Positions 20,839 through 38,025 are shown, numbered from the stretch's first letter. The stretch is 64,000 nucleotides of DNA from Lepus europaeus (GCF_033115175.1 NC_084845.1:746501-810500), one strand, 5' to 3'. Notes: generated by a model from the letters alone, not told the origin. A program made the numbers and translations.

Positions 20839-23637
20839 ATGGCTTTAGATCTTAGAACTTCCTTGAAAAGGAAACCATCCAGGAATGATCTTAATCCAGA
20901 CAACCCAGAGTTGACAACAACCCAAGAATCTGCTCCTCAGACAGGAGAGACCTCTGAGGGCTTGAGCATAGTCGACACATTTCGGTACAACAGTAACTCA
21001 AGTCCAAGGCAGGAGCTGCAAAGGCTCTTTGAGTCTTTTTGCTCGTGGCTGCAGCCCGAAAAGCACAGCAAGGAAGAAATTATCTCTCAACTGGTTTTTG
21101 AGCAATTTATGATGAGTGGCCACCCCAGGGACAAGCCCACGTTGAAGAAGAAATGGGAAGCAAGAGGCAGAAACCTGGAGAAACTAATGGAAGACCTAAA
21201 TGACGACTGCACAAAGCCACCTGTCTTAGTAAGTCAAGGGATCTGAGCCCTGGGGGAGGGGACAGGGAGGCAAGAGTCAGGTGGAACCACCTGGAAGTAG
21301 AGACAGTTATTGTAGACCCCCTTATTAGTCAGAGTACTCTCCCACCACTCTTCTTCACCAAGGAGAATTTCCACGGGTTTAAGGAGGAAAGAAAAAAAAA
21401 AGCAAAAAGTTCTGTATTTGTTCTGCAGGACATACAGGAGCCAAACATGGAGCTAATTTTGTTTGGTACAGTGGCAAGGGACTCTGAGAAATTAATATTT
21501 GAGCTAAGAACTCAAGGATGAGGAAGAAAAGCCTTAAAAACTGGTTATTTTCCTCAAAAAGGCTTATTGTGATTTTTATCTGGAAAGATATTAAATCACA
21601 GTGAATCCTCATTCTTTTTTAAGTTGTTTTTAAGAGATTTATTTATTTATTAGAAAGGCAGAGAGAGAGAGAGAGCGAGCGAGCAACAGTTTCTATCTGC
21701 TAGTTCACTCCCTAAATGGCCACAAAGGTAGAGATGGGCCAGGCTGAAGCCAGGAGCCAAGAGCTTCTTCCTTGTCTTCCACATGGGTGCAGGGACCCAA
21801 GGACTTGGGCCATCTTCTGCTGTTTTCACAGGCTCACTAGCAGGGACTCAAACTGGCACCCACATAGGATGCTGGCACTGCAGGTGGAGGCTTAATTTAG
21901 ACCACAGTGCCAACCCCGAATACTCATTCTTGTATCTCATACTTTAAAACCACTAAAATTCACTCATAACTTCCAAACCAATACCCAAAGCATGTTGTCA
22001 TCTGCAAACTTGTGTAGCATGGCAAAAAGAAATTTTTTTTGTCATCTGCTGAGCACATTCCAGATGGTGATGAACAAGTCTACATTCTGTTTCAGCTCTC
22101 AATTATTTCATGCATTTTCACACTTGTGCTTTTTGTTGGTAATTTAAAATAATGTGTGTGCAGTGCTTAAGTGCTGTTTCTACTATTCCTAAAAGCAAGA
22201 AGATAGTATATCTTATGAACTCAATTCATAGATTAGATAGTCTTCCTTTAGGCATGAGTTATCAATGTTTTTGGCCATTAATACAGTGTTAATTAATCGA
22301 GAAAACATATATTAAATATTCATAAACACTTTCGACATATACACACATAAAGTTAAGCTGTTGGAGAAAATATTGAGGCCATAAGCTCCCAGGATACTAA
22401 CACTGTATTTTCCTAGAAGCAGTGATTCAGTACATGCAAACTCAGTGTCCACAGTGACTGTAGAACCTAGCAATAAGTTGGCAATAACAAGAATAACGCC
22501 ATCAGAAACGAGGGAAAGACAAGGAGATGAGCTCGAGTTGAGGGTCTTGTGAAATCCTGCCGAGGGCTGGACTCCCAGAAGGCCTCTTGTCCTACAACAG
22601 CTGCAGACTCAATGGTGATCTGACTTTGTTTACAGGTCCATGTCTACATGCAGGGACAGGAAGCCCTTTTTTCAGAGGATATGCCTCTAAAAGACGTCAT
22701 CTTTTACCTGAAGAGACAGCTGTCAGCAGGAACCCCCACAGGAGACAACATGAGGACACCCTTATGTACTGGCCATGGCACTTCCATGGCAACAGCACAA
22801 GGTGAGTGAGGGGAATCTGCACACCAGAGAAGTGTTCCAGTGAGCCCTTTCCTGCGTGCAGCTTCATTGAGTGATTTCTCTGTTTTTGCAGATGAAGAAG
22901 ATGGCTGCAACGCTTCTTCAAAAACTACTCAAGGAAATGACACTCTTACTGAACAGAGCGATCAAATCGTTTCCCTAGTCATTATCCAGGATGAGGACAG
23001 TCCCAGCAGTTCTGAAGAGGGACATGTTTCTCTCAGTAACACACACAGTTCTAGAAGTGCAGAGCAAGGCATCCCGGGGTCCCAGGAAGGATGCCTAGAG
23101 GGGCCCTCTGAGCAACACGGCCCCATGGAGGTGAGGACAGGGCCCTTACCCAGTCCAGATGCATCCTCACCTGAGCCTGCCCCTACCAATCAGAGTAGTG
23201 AGGGAAACTCCACAAGTGGGGGACATCAAGAAAGGTCCCACAATGCCTCAAAATCATATGAATGTGAGGAGTGCTCCAAGGTCTTTAGGTATTCCAGCCA
23301 CTTGATAGCTCACCAGAGAAGACACAAAAATGAGAGGCCATTCGTTTGTGCCGAGTGTCACAAAGGTTTCTTCCAGACTTCAGACCTGCGTGTGCATCAG
23401 GTGATTCACCAAAGAGAGAAGCCTTTCATATGCAGCACTTGTGAAAAGCCGTTCAGCCACAAAACCAACCTGAAGGCTCATGAAAGAATTCACACAGGTG
23501 AGAAGCCCTACACGTGTTCCTTGTGCCACCAAAGCTATCGCCAGTCATCCACATACCACCGCCACCTGAGGATGCACCAAAGGAATGCCCTCCAAAATGC
23601 TCGCTCCACTCCAGAAGCCTCCTCAGCTCTTCCCTGA
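20839..23637 (+). CDS. ZSCAN4: ZSCAN4, copy 1 (three coding exons, 433 aa)
   Basis: The CDS joins 20839-21228, 22636-22801 and 22892-23637. Every junction has GT/AG sites (tta|gtaagt, tacag|gtcc, aag|gtgagt, tgcag|atga). The joined frame is open and gives 433 residues, the length of human ZSCAN4. Residues 1-10 ([10 protein letters not shown]) match the human start MALDLRT. The SCAN domain spans about 45-126 ([22 protein letters not shown]). Four C2H2 fingers lie at 308-330, 336-358, 364-386 and 392-414, each with both cysteines and both histidines. In human and mouse this nuclear DNA-binding protein marks the 2-cell-like state and supports telomere maintenance. Exon 2 has its own acceptor (exon starts 20,749), leaving 90 nt of 5'UTR. 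No AATAAA is obvious before the RBBP5 retrocopy, so the 3'UTR may run into it. Confidence 0.95.
21625..21917 (-). repeat. CSINE in ZSCAN4 intron 2 (block 1)
   Basis: Reverse C-repeat from ttatttatttattagaaagg to the head near accacagtgccaacccc. The rest of the intron (to 22,635) shows nothing else. Confidence 0.88.
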
Positions 23638-23784
23638 TGTAACGTGTGTGTTTCCATACTATTTAGAATCTATTTAGAAGACACTGGGAAAATGATATAG
23701 AAGATTTTGTGAGAACTCAGAAAGTCTCTGGAGCTTGCTCTGGCTCTTCTCGGTGTCTGCACTTAGACGCAGGTGTTAGAAGTG

Positions 23785-25333
23785 AGTCAGGGAGGCGAGC
23801 ATTGTTGCCAGAGCTGAGACCGGGCGGCCAGAGCCCGCAGGGATGAACTTCCAGTTGCTCGAGTCTTTTGGGCGGAACTATCCAGAGGAAGCTGATGGAA
23901 CGTTGGATTGTATCAGCATGGCTCTGACGTGCACCTTTAACAGTGGGGCACAGAGCTCACAGTTGGCTGTAACAATGGCCACATTGGCACGTGTGATTTC
24001 TTGACGAGATCATTTGTAAAATGATTAGTGCACAATCCATCCTGGCTGTTCTTTTACTGGAGCTGAGAGGTCATAAGCTCGTCAGTGCTTCCACCCATCA
24101 TGTATCACAGTGGGATGTTCTTTCAGGCTACTGCAACCAGAGGTGTCAAATCCCTTCGCCCATCTTAAAAGTCCAGTGTCATCCACAAGATCAGAACAAG
24201 GTTCTCATGTGTCCCATGAAATCTGCTCCTGTCGTGTTGACCCTTTCAGATTCCAAACATGTCGTTCTGGCAGTAGACGATGACTCCGACTTGAACGTGG
24301 TGGCACCTCTTGATAGGCGAGGAGAGTATATCTGTACAGGAAATGCAGAAGGCAAGATGTTGCTCTTAAAAGCAGATTATCAAGATCTTGTTGCTTCCTT
24401 CAGAATAACCACTGGAACAAGCAGTCCCACAGTCATAAGGTCAATTGAGTTTGCCCGGAAGGGGAGTTGCTTTTTAGTTAACACAGTAGATCGAATGATC
24501 AGAGTTGATTATGACAAAGAAATCTTAACCTGTGGGAGAGATGGGGAGCCTGAGCCCACACAGAAACTGCAGGACTTGGTGAACACAACCCCCTGGAAGA
24601 AGTGTTGTTTCTCAGTGGATGGGGAATACACTGTGGTGGGTTCTGCCTGGCAGCATGCCCTGTACATCTGGGAGAAGATCGGCACCCTGGTGAGGATTCT
24701 CCATGGGAGGAGAGGAGAACTTCTCTTGGATGTGGCTTGGCATCCTGTTGGACCCATCATAGCATCCATTTCTGGTGGAGTGGTATCTATCTGGACACAA
24801 AATCAAGTCAAAATTGGAGTGCATTTGCACCAGATTTCAAGGAGTCGGATGAAAATGTCAAGTATGAGGAGAGGGAATCGGAGTTTGATATTGAAGATGA
24901 AGACAAGAGTGAACCTGAACAGATGGGCTGACGCTGCAGCAGATGAGGACATAGATGTCACCAGTGTGGACCCCATTGCTGCCTTCTGTAGCAGTGATGA
25001 AGATGTTTGAATGAAGAAGTGAATTATGGAAGAATATACGTCCCCACCTTCCTTTTTAAGTATTAAGTCCAAATTGGCTCTCAGGAAAGAGGATTTGTGA
25101 AGATATCAAATAGGGGATTTTGTCTCGTTTAAATCTTAAAGCTTAGTGTATTACTAGAGTAGAGATGCCTGTATTTTGCTCATGCAACTGTGCTGTGCCC
25201 AGGATCCTTTTGCCATGTCATTTTCTATCTCCTGTTTGCTTTCTCTCCTCAATGCATGTCCCCTGGTGACTTGTCTGTATCTGAAGTTTTGTAGCCTAAG
25301 AGAACTTGTGTTGTATATTCTTCTTCATTTTTT
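23785..25333 (+). pseudogene. RBBP5: RBBP5 processed pseudogene, copy 1
   Basis: RBBP5 is a WD40 subunit of MLL/SET1 H3K4 methyltransferase complexes. This intronless copy starts with GC-rich 5'UTR-like sequence and an ATG at 23,843 (MNFQLLESFGRNYPEEADGTLDCISMALTCTFN). It has indels around 23,940-24,030, after which a 329-codon frame (24,021-25,010) follows the WD40 propeller closely (HKLVSAST, SQWDVLSG, RGELLLDVAWHPVGP). Two opposite frame changes near 24,810 and 24,925 swap about 40 residues, after which the human-like DVTSVDPIAAFCSSDE returns. The last 150 or so residues of RBBP5 are absent. The stretch from 25,011 to 25,333 could be its 3'UTR; no poly(A) tail was seen. It was already present before the duplication. 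Confidence 0.9.
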
Positions 25334-28300
25334 AAAAACTTTTATTTAATGAATATAAATCTCCAATATACAGCTTATGGATTACAATGGCTTCCCCCTC
25401 CCATAACTTCACTCCCACCCGCAACCCTCCCCTCTCCAGCTCCCTCCCCCCTTCCATTCACATCAAGGTTGATTTTCAATTCTTTATATGCAGAAGATCA
25501 ATTTAGTATACATTAAGTAAAGATTTCAACAGTTTTCACCCACATAGAAACACAAATTGAAACATGCTGTTTGAGTACTAGTTATAGCATTAAATCACAA
25601 TGTACAGCACATTAAGGACAGAGATCCCACATGAGGAGGAGTTGCACAGTGACTCCTGTTGTTTTCCCAACAAATTGACACTCTAGTTTATGTCGCCAGT
25701 AACCAACGTAGGCTATCTTCATGAGTTGCCAAGGCTATGGAATCCTTCCAAGTTCGCCGACTCTGATCATATTTAGACAACGTCATAAAAGACAGGGTGA
25801 GGATAGTAACCAATGAGCCTAAGAGTGACATTAACCACGTCTGAACAATTATACAGCATTAAGTGGGGAAGAGGACCATCAGTACACACAGATTGGGAGT
25901 AGAGCCATTAGAGGTAGAGTAGAGGTTATGATTACAAAGGAATGAGGCCCAAGTGCACTAGACAGGTTCTAGAACAAAGGACAGAGTCATTATTAGAGGA
26001 GCTAAGAAAGGTGCTGTCTAAGCTACAATTAAGTTTTCTGATTGAGAGGCAAATAGAACCTGACAGAAGGAGCTTGATAATAATCTGTTGGGCTTTAGGC
26101 CTTGTAAGTTAAGAGTCCCAGACCTATCTATCTCTTCACATGGGGTACATCCTAAGGGAATGTGAACCTCCTAGGGGAAGGCACTCTGTTGACTTTCATT
26201 ACTTGGCTGGCCTGGGAGGAGAGCTGGCCAGGTAAAGGCAGGGGGCATCTCTAACAAGAAATTGACAGTTCTGCCTGCAGTGTTGCTGACCCTACTTGGC
26301 CGTCCCCTCAGCTGCAGTGGTCACTTTGGAAGTTGGGCTGAGTGAAGGGCTTTTCAGCTTAGAGCCAATAAGATCTGTGGCTCTTTGACTCCAGGGCAGG
26401 TCCATTTCCAGTGATCCAACTCTTGGCAGAGCTGCCAGGGCTCTTCACAAGCTGACTTCTGCTGAAGCCCAGGCTTACCACATTGAAAGCCACTGCAGTG
26501 GACTGGCCTGTACAGAACAGCCATTAATAGGCCTGCCACCCATTGCTTCTGATGCCTAGCTTTCTTTTCCTCCTGGTTTTTGTTAAAGCAGACCAGAGGA
26601 TGCTAGTCAAGGGAGTGCCCAAGTCCCATCTCCAATCTTCGGTGGCCTGAACTACAAGTCTAAAGTCACAGGGATGTTCTGTAGTAGTTTTTCTAAGGTA
26701 GACAATGCCCATGAGGAAAATTAAATTCTCACTTTAAAACTTTCTTTCCCTTTGGTCTGAAAGGGAGGTTTTTTCTACTTACTGTATACTTCGCTGATGG
26801 CGAAGTAAATCTAGCTATGAGATTATAACTTAAGCTCTTATTTTGGCTATGCTATTACAGAAAAATGTTAGCCATCTCTTTTATAAGGTCTAAAGATTAA
26901 ATTGTGCATCCTACAGATTCCTTCATAATAGAATTAGTTTCCTACCTTGAGGAGAATAGAGAAATGAAAGAACAAGTTGGGCTTAGAATAGAGAAATGAG
27001 GGAGCAAGTCCTAGATCGCTTGCTGACAGTAGCAATATTACATGAATACTTAGCAAACAGTTTCAACCATTAGATAACAACTTAAGAAAACATTTACCAG
27101 AAGGCCCAATGCCTTCTAGAAATTTTAAGAATCATGTATTTGGAAACACCTCTTAAATATCTAACATGGTGTAGTTTGTTTAACCAGTAAACTTAAGCAC
27201 AACCATATAAAATATTTTTAGTTTCTTTCTACCAGCAAGTATAAAACATATGATGCAGAGATTCAGGTCACACAAATTAAAATGCATCTTTGATTAATTT
27301 TAGCAGCTTAGATATATGGACAATCTTATCTATAAGCCAATTAAAATAAAACTCTTAATAAAATTTTCCTATGTGGACGTAAATATGTACACACATATAA
27401 CATAACATAATAGACCAATATAGCAATTTTAATAATAACTTTTAAAATCTTTAACTCTTTTTCGTACATTGCCATTTGATTTGAATTGCTTTTTGGTTTT
27501 AGTAACCTCAGTTCACCATACTTTCTCTCAGTTGGTACTGTTAATACATTATTGGCTTCATCTGTTTACAGAGCCATCCCAAAGTACTGAATACAGTGGA
27601 AGTGGCTGGAAAAAGTCCATAGGAACCTATAGGAGGACAGCTAAACACAGAACCAACAATGCTTTAGTTTTATGAGCAGCAAATCATATATAACTGTGGA
27701 GGACAAAAGACTTTAAGTTGCCATGTTTAAAATTGTAAACTCATCAACCAACAAGAGGCACTTGCTTACTTCACAGTATTTTTGAAAGCACCTGTAGGAT
27801 TTTACAAGTATTTAACCCTTTAGGCCTCTGGGACTTTCTCATTAAGATAACTATCATGTCTAGTAACACAAGATCATTAGACTTTTTAATTCTCAAACAT
27901 TTGTATTAATAGCATTTTCCATTATAGAAACTTAAAATTTAGTACCACAACACATCTTGACAGTACGTCTAATATAATCCAAATAGCCTGATTAGTTGGT
28001 GTCTCCATAAGATGAGAGACATAGGTACTTCGATTTTTTCAGTTGGGCCTAAACTGGAAAAACCAAAGTCCAGGATTTACTGGAAATTTTAGAGTCCAGA
28101 TTGTTTGAAACTTTGATTTTTTGAATGCCTGTCAAGAATGCCAAGAAGGCTCAAAATCCAAAATATCTGGTTGAAATAAGATTCCTTAAAATCATGACAT
28201 AACATAGAACAAATTTGATCATTGTTACAAGGTGATTATTCAACTCTTTGATAATAAGCACATATTTAAATAACCCATAGCTCTGAATAAAAATTCAGCT

Positions 28301-28440
28301 GTTTTTGAACAATTGGAATTTAACAGACATCAAGACAACATAATAGATTAACACATTGCTTGAACAGAGCATCAGATTTTAATTCTATGTCAAAGAGAAA
28401 TTGAGCTTCCTATGATCTTCTGCTGTGAGGTTTCCTTCCT

Positions 28441-29471
28441 TTACCTTCCTTCATATTGATGACCGTGTTTGTGTGTTTCTGTGTGTAACACATCTTTAAG
28501 CATCTTTTGCAGGGCAGGGCGAGTGGCAACAAATGCTTTCAATTTCTGTTTGCTATGTAAAGTCTTATTTCACCTTCATTCACAAATGAGAGCTTTGCAG
28601 GATATAATATTCTGGGCTGGCAGTTTTTCTCTTTTAGTACCTGGGTATGTCTCACCATTCCCTCCTAGCTTGTAGGGTTTCTGCTGAGAAGTCTGCTGTG
28701 AGTCTAATTGGAGATCCTCTGAGAGTAATCTGACGTTTCTCTCTTGCACCTTTTAGAATCTTTTCTTTATGTTTCACTGTGGTGAGTTTGATTACAACAT
28801 GTCGTGGTGACGATCTCTTTTGGTCATATTTATTAGGGGTTCTATGAGATTCCTGTACTAGGATGTCTCTCTCCTTCTCCAAACCTGGGGAATTTTCTGC
28901 TAGTATCTCACTGAAAATGCCTTCTAGTCCTTTCTCCCTCTCCATGCCTTCAGGAACTCCAGAACCCAATTGTTAGGTTTTTTAATAGTATCCTGTAGAT
29001 CCTGATAATATTTTTTAGATTTCTAATTTCCTCTTCTTTTCTTTGTTTTGCCTGTTTCCTTTCCTGTTCTCTGTCTTCTAAGTCTGATATTCTCTCTTCT
29101 GCTTCACCCATTCTGTTTTGAAGGCTCTCTAATGTGTTTGTCATTTGATCTATTGAATTCCTCATTTCATTATGGTTTCTCGTCACTATCAGAGTTTCTT
29201 GTTCTACTAGTTGTTTTATTTCATTTTGATTCCTCCTTAATATTTCATTTTCACAAGAGATTTTCTATCTTGTCCATCAAGGATTTCTGTAGTTCAAGAA
29301 TTTGTTTTTGAGAACTTCTTAATGTTCTTATCAATTTTTGAGATCTGCTTCTTGCATTTCTTCTATCTCATCATCTTCATAATCTTGAATTGGGGTGTCT
29401 TTTTCATTTGGGGGTGTCATAGTGTCTTCCTTGTTCTTGTTACCTTGGTTTTTGCATTTGTTGTTTGGCAT
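28441..29471 (-). pseudogene. L1 ORF1, broken (right copy)
   Basis: Runs from the ATG at 29,471 (MPN) to the TAA at 28,441-28,443. The coiled coil (ITNTLESL-like heptads) and the RNA-binding part (GVPEGMEREKGLEGIFSEIL, HVVIKLTTVKHKEKIL, LTADFSAETLQARREW) are visible. The frame changes at about 28,960 and 29,190-29,260, and there is a stop just after QARREW. It covers the same span as the left-copy ORF1 and no ORF2 follows. Confidence 0.82.
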
Positions 29472-29657
29472 GTTGGAGATATTTGGTTTCTTCACTGTGG
29501 TGTTTTTTCTTTTTATACTATTTCTCTATATTAAGTGTACTGTCTGCTTTCAGTGGAGCCTTAGAGGCTTGAGATGGGTGTGGCCTGAGAGCTGTGTTTG
29601 GTTCCTTGGTGTTGAGGGTGTGTCAAAAGTGACACTGCCAGGTTAGGCGTGGTAAAT

Positions 29658-29658
29658 C

Positions 29659-29710
<52 letters not shown>

Positions 29711-29713
29711 TGA
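29658..29713 (-). repeat. (TTTC)n microsatellite in L1 5'UTR
   Basis: About 13 TTTC units at the same place in the 5'UTR where the left L1 has a short AAAG tract. Confidence 0.92.
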
Positions 29714-30425
29714 TTCAAAAGGGAAGTAATTCCACACAGCTGAGCGGAATTGGAGGTAGTTAGCAGGCGAATGATATACCACAGGTGTCAGAGATTGGAA
29801 GCTCTTTCCCAAGGACCACACAGGGAATCTCTGCTGACCTTGGTGTGGGCTCCTATTCTCCTGCAGTCTCCCACTGGGTTGCCAAGTTAGATCCTAATCT
29901 CCTGGTATTTCACCCCCCAGAGTCAGGTTTTTCTGCTAGGCTCAGGGCCGGTGCAGATCTGAGGTCGCCCTGCTTATGACGTATGTCCAAAATGGCGCCT
30001 GCTCTTTGTCTTGCTTGCCTTTGAGGGGTGAGCAGAGAGAGAGAAACTCGTGTCCATATCGGTCACTTTTTTTTTCCCTCTCTCTCTTCTAGTTAGCCTG
30101 GTGAACTTTTCCCCACAGAGTTTCAAGCCTCGTTCCCTCTAGTCTCCTCTTTCCGCTTTCCCGCTAGTGTCTCGGGCTATTGAGGTTCGGCTCACCTTGC
30201 GTTCCAGCACTGGTTTGTTGAGTCTGCCACTGGTGTCCCGAACTTGGGCTCCCACGCTCTCCACGCAGGTCCACTGTGAATCATTAGTTCCAGAAGAGGT
30301 TCCTCTGCTGTTTGTTCCCCTACTCTTCCTTGAATCTGCAGTATCTCCACTTTTATTAAACTGTCTCTTCCCGGACTATTGGTGTGCTCCCTTCCTATTC
30401 CGCCAGCTTGCCGCTCCCCCCCCCC

Positions 30426-35320
<4,895 letters not shown>

Positions 35321-35490
35321 CCAGCTTCCTCTTAATGAACACCTGGGAGGCAGCAGGGGACAGCTCAAAGACTTGGGTCTCTGCCATTCAAGTGGCAGAC
35401 TGGAACTGAGTCTGTGCATTCCAGGCCTTTGAGAAGTAAACCTGAAGATGGGAGGTGTCTCTCAGCCTCTCAAATAAAGTAAAATTTTTG
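35321..35490 (+). repeat. CSINE distal half at the block-2 start
   Basis: Counterpart of 10,441-10,610. The head half is missing and PRKAR2A retrocopy sequence lies in its place. Confidence 0.78.
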
Positions 35491-35637
35491 ATTCCTTCTA
35501 CTGGAAACAGAAATGTTGATTACATTGATTTCATCATTATACATGATATTTATATATTGAATTGTCAATGTATCCCATAAATATATACAACTATTCTGTG
35601 CAACCATTATGTCAATTAAAATTTAAAGTAAACAATA

Positions 35638-35958
35638 AAGGGGCCAGCATTGTAATTTGGGGTTAAGTCACCGATTGAGACACCAACAAGCCATATGGGC
35701 ACTGGTTCGTGTCCCAGCTATTCCACTTCTGACCCAGCTCCCTGCTAATGGCCTGAGAAAAGCAGCAAAGGATGGCCAAAGTGTTGGGGCCTCTGCTGCC
35801 ACCTGGAAAACCTGGATGAAGCTCTTGTCTGGCCTAGGCCTGGCCCACTGCTGCCTGTTGTGGCCGTCTGGGGAGTGAACCAGCAGATGGAAGATTCTCT
35901 CTCTCTCTCTCTCTCTCTCTAACTCTGATTTTCAAAATAAATAAATAAATCTACCAAA
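35638..35958 (+). repeat. CSINE (block 2)
   Basis: Counterpart of 10,786-11,105, with a shorter CT run. Confidence 0.88.
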
Positions 35959-36030
35959 AAATAGACAAAAACACATGAGAATTTGGGGAGAAAAAAGAAA
36001 ATATGCTTTATGATAAAATGTGTTTCAGTG

Positions 36031-36426
36031 TTAGATTACAGGGAATTCCACAGAACTAATCCCTGAAAGATGGCCAGCTTCCTCATTGTTAACTATGCTT
36101 TGAAGTCTTGCATCATTGTGGAGAGCTGCATTTTTTCCTTTGATGCTCTGCTTCTCAGGGAACTTGTTCACATTCATTTCTTCTTGGAATTCTGCCATGG
36201 ATATATCCTGGCATGAGCCTTTGCTACTGAATTCCACCATCTGTGTAGTGCTTCTGTGTGTATGTGGAAACTCATCTTCATACACGTGTATTTGTAGACC
36301 ATCGAGTTGGTGGAATTCATCCTGGGGGCTGCACAGCCACACCATTTGTAGGTGTCTCCTTAGAGTCGCTGCTGTGGCACAGCAGGTTAAGTGACCATCA
36401 TCCGGTCCCAGCTGCTTCACTTCCAA
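36031..36426 (-). other. Unidentified 131-codon ORF (block 2)
   Basis: Block-2 copy of the ORF at 11,183-11,578. It is still open over the same 131 codons, with about seven residue changes (for example QGIKGK to QSIKGK and FPAI to FPVI). Function unknown. Confidence 0.3.
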
Positions 36427-36655
36427 GCCACCTCTCTGCTAACACACCTGGGAAAGCAGTGGAGCATGGCCCAAGTCCTCGGGCCCCTGCACCCAAATAG
36501 GAGACCTGGAAGAAGCTCATGGCGTCTAGCTTCAACCTGGCCCAGCCTTGGCTGTTGCGCCATTTAGGGAGTGAAGCAGCAGATGGAAGATCTCTCTCTC
36601 TCTCTCTTCTTCCCTCTCTGTAACCCTGCCATTCAAATACATAAATCATTTTTAA
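36362..36655 (+). repeat. CSINE (block 2)
   Basis: Counterpart of 11,514-11,812. Confidence 0.82.
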
Positions 36656-37262
36656 GTGTCTTTTTATCCTACAGTCACATTCCTGGCTTCTTCCAAAAAT
36701 ACCTCACAAATTCATTACAATTCCCTGGAATTTCATCAGCTGGAAGGAATGCCAATGCCAGTTGGATAATTTTAATCTGAAGTTTTCATAGTTGCCATAT
36801 CACATGCCCTGTTCCCACCCCAGAATTTGGCTTTCTACCCCTCTGACAGAGCATTTTCCCCACGGGAATTGCAGTTTTCTTGGGTCTTGTGCTTTAGAAT
36901 GTCAAAATTCAGGATTTTAATCTTTCAGGATTGTGATATCCAGAGTTTTAAGACTTTATGCATTTTTGATCTTTGGGGATTTCAATATTTGAGATTATGA
37001 CATTTTGGATTGGGGCGGGCAGGTATTAAAATCAGCACCATTTCCAAATAAGGCCACATTCTACAGACTGGGATTGAGACAAATCTGTGAATTTTAAGAA
37101 TAGCAATGAGTTATCTCATACAGATAAACAAAGACCCAGAAAGGGCATTTCAGAATGGTAAACAAAATCAAATTTAATCTGGCCATATTTCTTCCTAGAA
37201 ATACCTATAATTATGAAGACAAGAATATTTGAAAGGAAGTTGAGGTAAAAAGGCTAGAGGCA

Positions 37263-37612
37263 GGGGCCAGCACTGTGGTGCAGCAGGCAAGGCTACCGCC
37301 TGCAGTGCTGGCATCCCAAATGGGTGCCGGATTGAGTCCCAGCTGCTCCACTTCTGATCCAGCTCTCTGCTATGGCCTGGGAAAGCAGTAGAAGATGCTC
37401 CAAGTCCTTGGATCCCTGCAGTCGCATGGGAGACCCAGAAGAAGCTCCTGGCCCCTGGCTTTGGGTCAGCACAGCTCTGGCCTTTGCAGCCATCTGGAGA
37501 GTGAACCCGCAGATGGAGGACCTCTCTCTCTGTCTCTCTTTCTCTTTCTGTCTCTCCTTCTCTCTCTGTAACTCTGCATTTAAAATAAATCAATAAATCT
37601 TAAAAAAAAACC
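37263..37612 (+). repeat. CSINE (block 2)
   Basis: Counterpart of 12,324-12,672. Confidence 0.92.
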
Positions 37613-37687
37613 CTAGAGGAAGATCATTCCCAGATCACCCTCCTTTTACATCTAGATAAGTTTGTGACAGAAAAATATGCTAACTTG

Positions 37688-38013
37688 GGGCCAGCACTGT
37701 GGTGCAGTGAGTTCACACCCTGGCCTGAAGTGCCAGCATCCCTTATGGGTGCCAGTTCTAGTCCCGGCTGCTCCTGTTCCAATCCAGCTCTCTGCTATGG
37801 CCTGGGAAAGCAGTAGAAGATGGCCCATGTCCTTGGGCCCCTGCACCCACCTGGAAGACCCAGAAGAAGCTCCTGGCTCCTGTCTTCGGATCGGTGTAGC
37901 TCCGGCCAGAGCGGCCATCTGAGTGAACCATGCGATGGAAGACCTCTCACTCTCTACCTCTCCTCACTCTGTGTAACTCTGACTTTCAAATAAATAAATA
38001 TTAAAAAAAAGAA
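37688..38013 (+). repeat. CSINE (block 2)
   Basis: Counterpart of 12,750-13,075. Confidence 0.92.
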
Positions 38014-38025
38014 AAATATGGCTGG

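Larger units (their letters stand above)
10441..25333 (+). repeat. Segmental duplication, block 1
   Basis: Direct repeat of 35,321-48,074, nearly identical by eye across SINEs, ZSCAN4 exons and introns, and the RBBP5 retrocopy. It starts inside a SINE (ccagcttcctcttaatgaac) and ends in cttcttcatttttt, where an L1 begins. It is about 2.1 kb longer than block 2, mainly because of the L1 at 13,450-15,876. It also lacks about 100 bp that block 2 has at 36,944-37,047. Confidence 0.95.
25334..30425 (-). mobile_element. L1 with 5'UTR and ORF1 but no ORF2 (right copy)
   Basis: On the minus strand this runs from a full L1 5' end (ten Gs at 30,416-30,425, then a form of agcggcaagctggcggaata) through 5'UTR and ORF1 (28,441-29,471). 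It continues into about 3.1 kb of non-ORF2 sequence that finishes in a normal rabbit L1 3' terminus (aacttttatttaatgaatat on the plus strand). Its poly(A) lies at a TTTTT/AA site: block 2 keeps the empty form, catttttaacttac, at 48,069-48,082. Compared with the left copy it lacks about 30 bp near 26,518 and has a longer TTTC tract. Confidence 0.88.

Noticed and set aside
22840-23637. A separate 265-codon zinc-finger gene starting at 22,840
   Set aside because: The first 17 codons are intron 3. The true exon starts at 22,892 after an AG and joins in frame with upstream ZSCAN4 exons.
1216-30425. A large inverted duplication (1.2-5.6 kb against 26.2-30.4 kb)
   Set aside because: The homology starts at an L1 5' end in both places and the outer flanks are unrelated. 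Two copies of one L1 family explain it better than a palindromic rearrangement.
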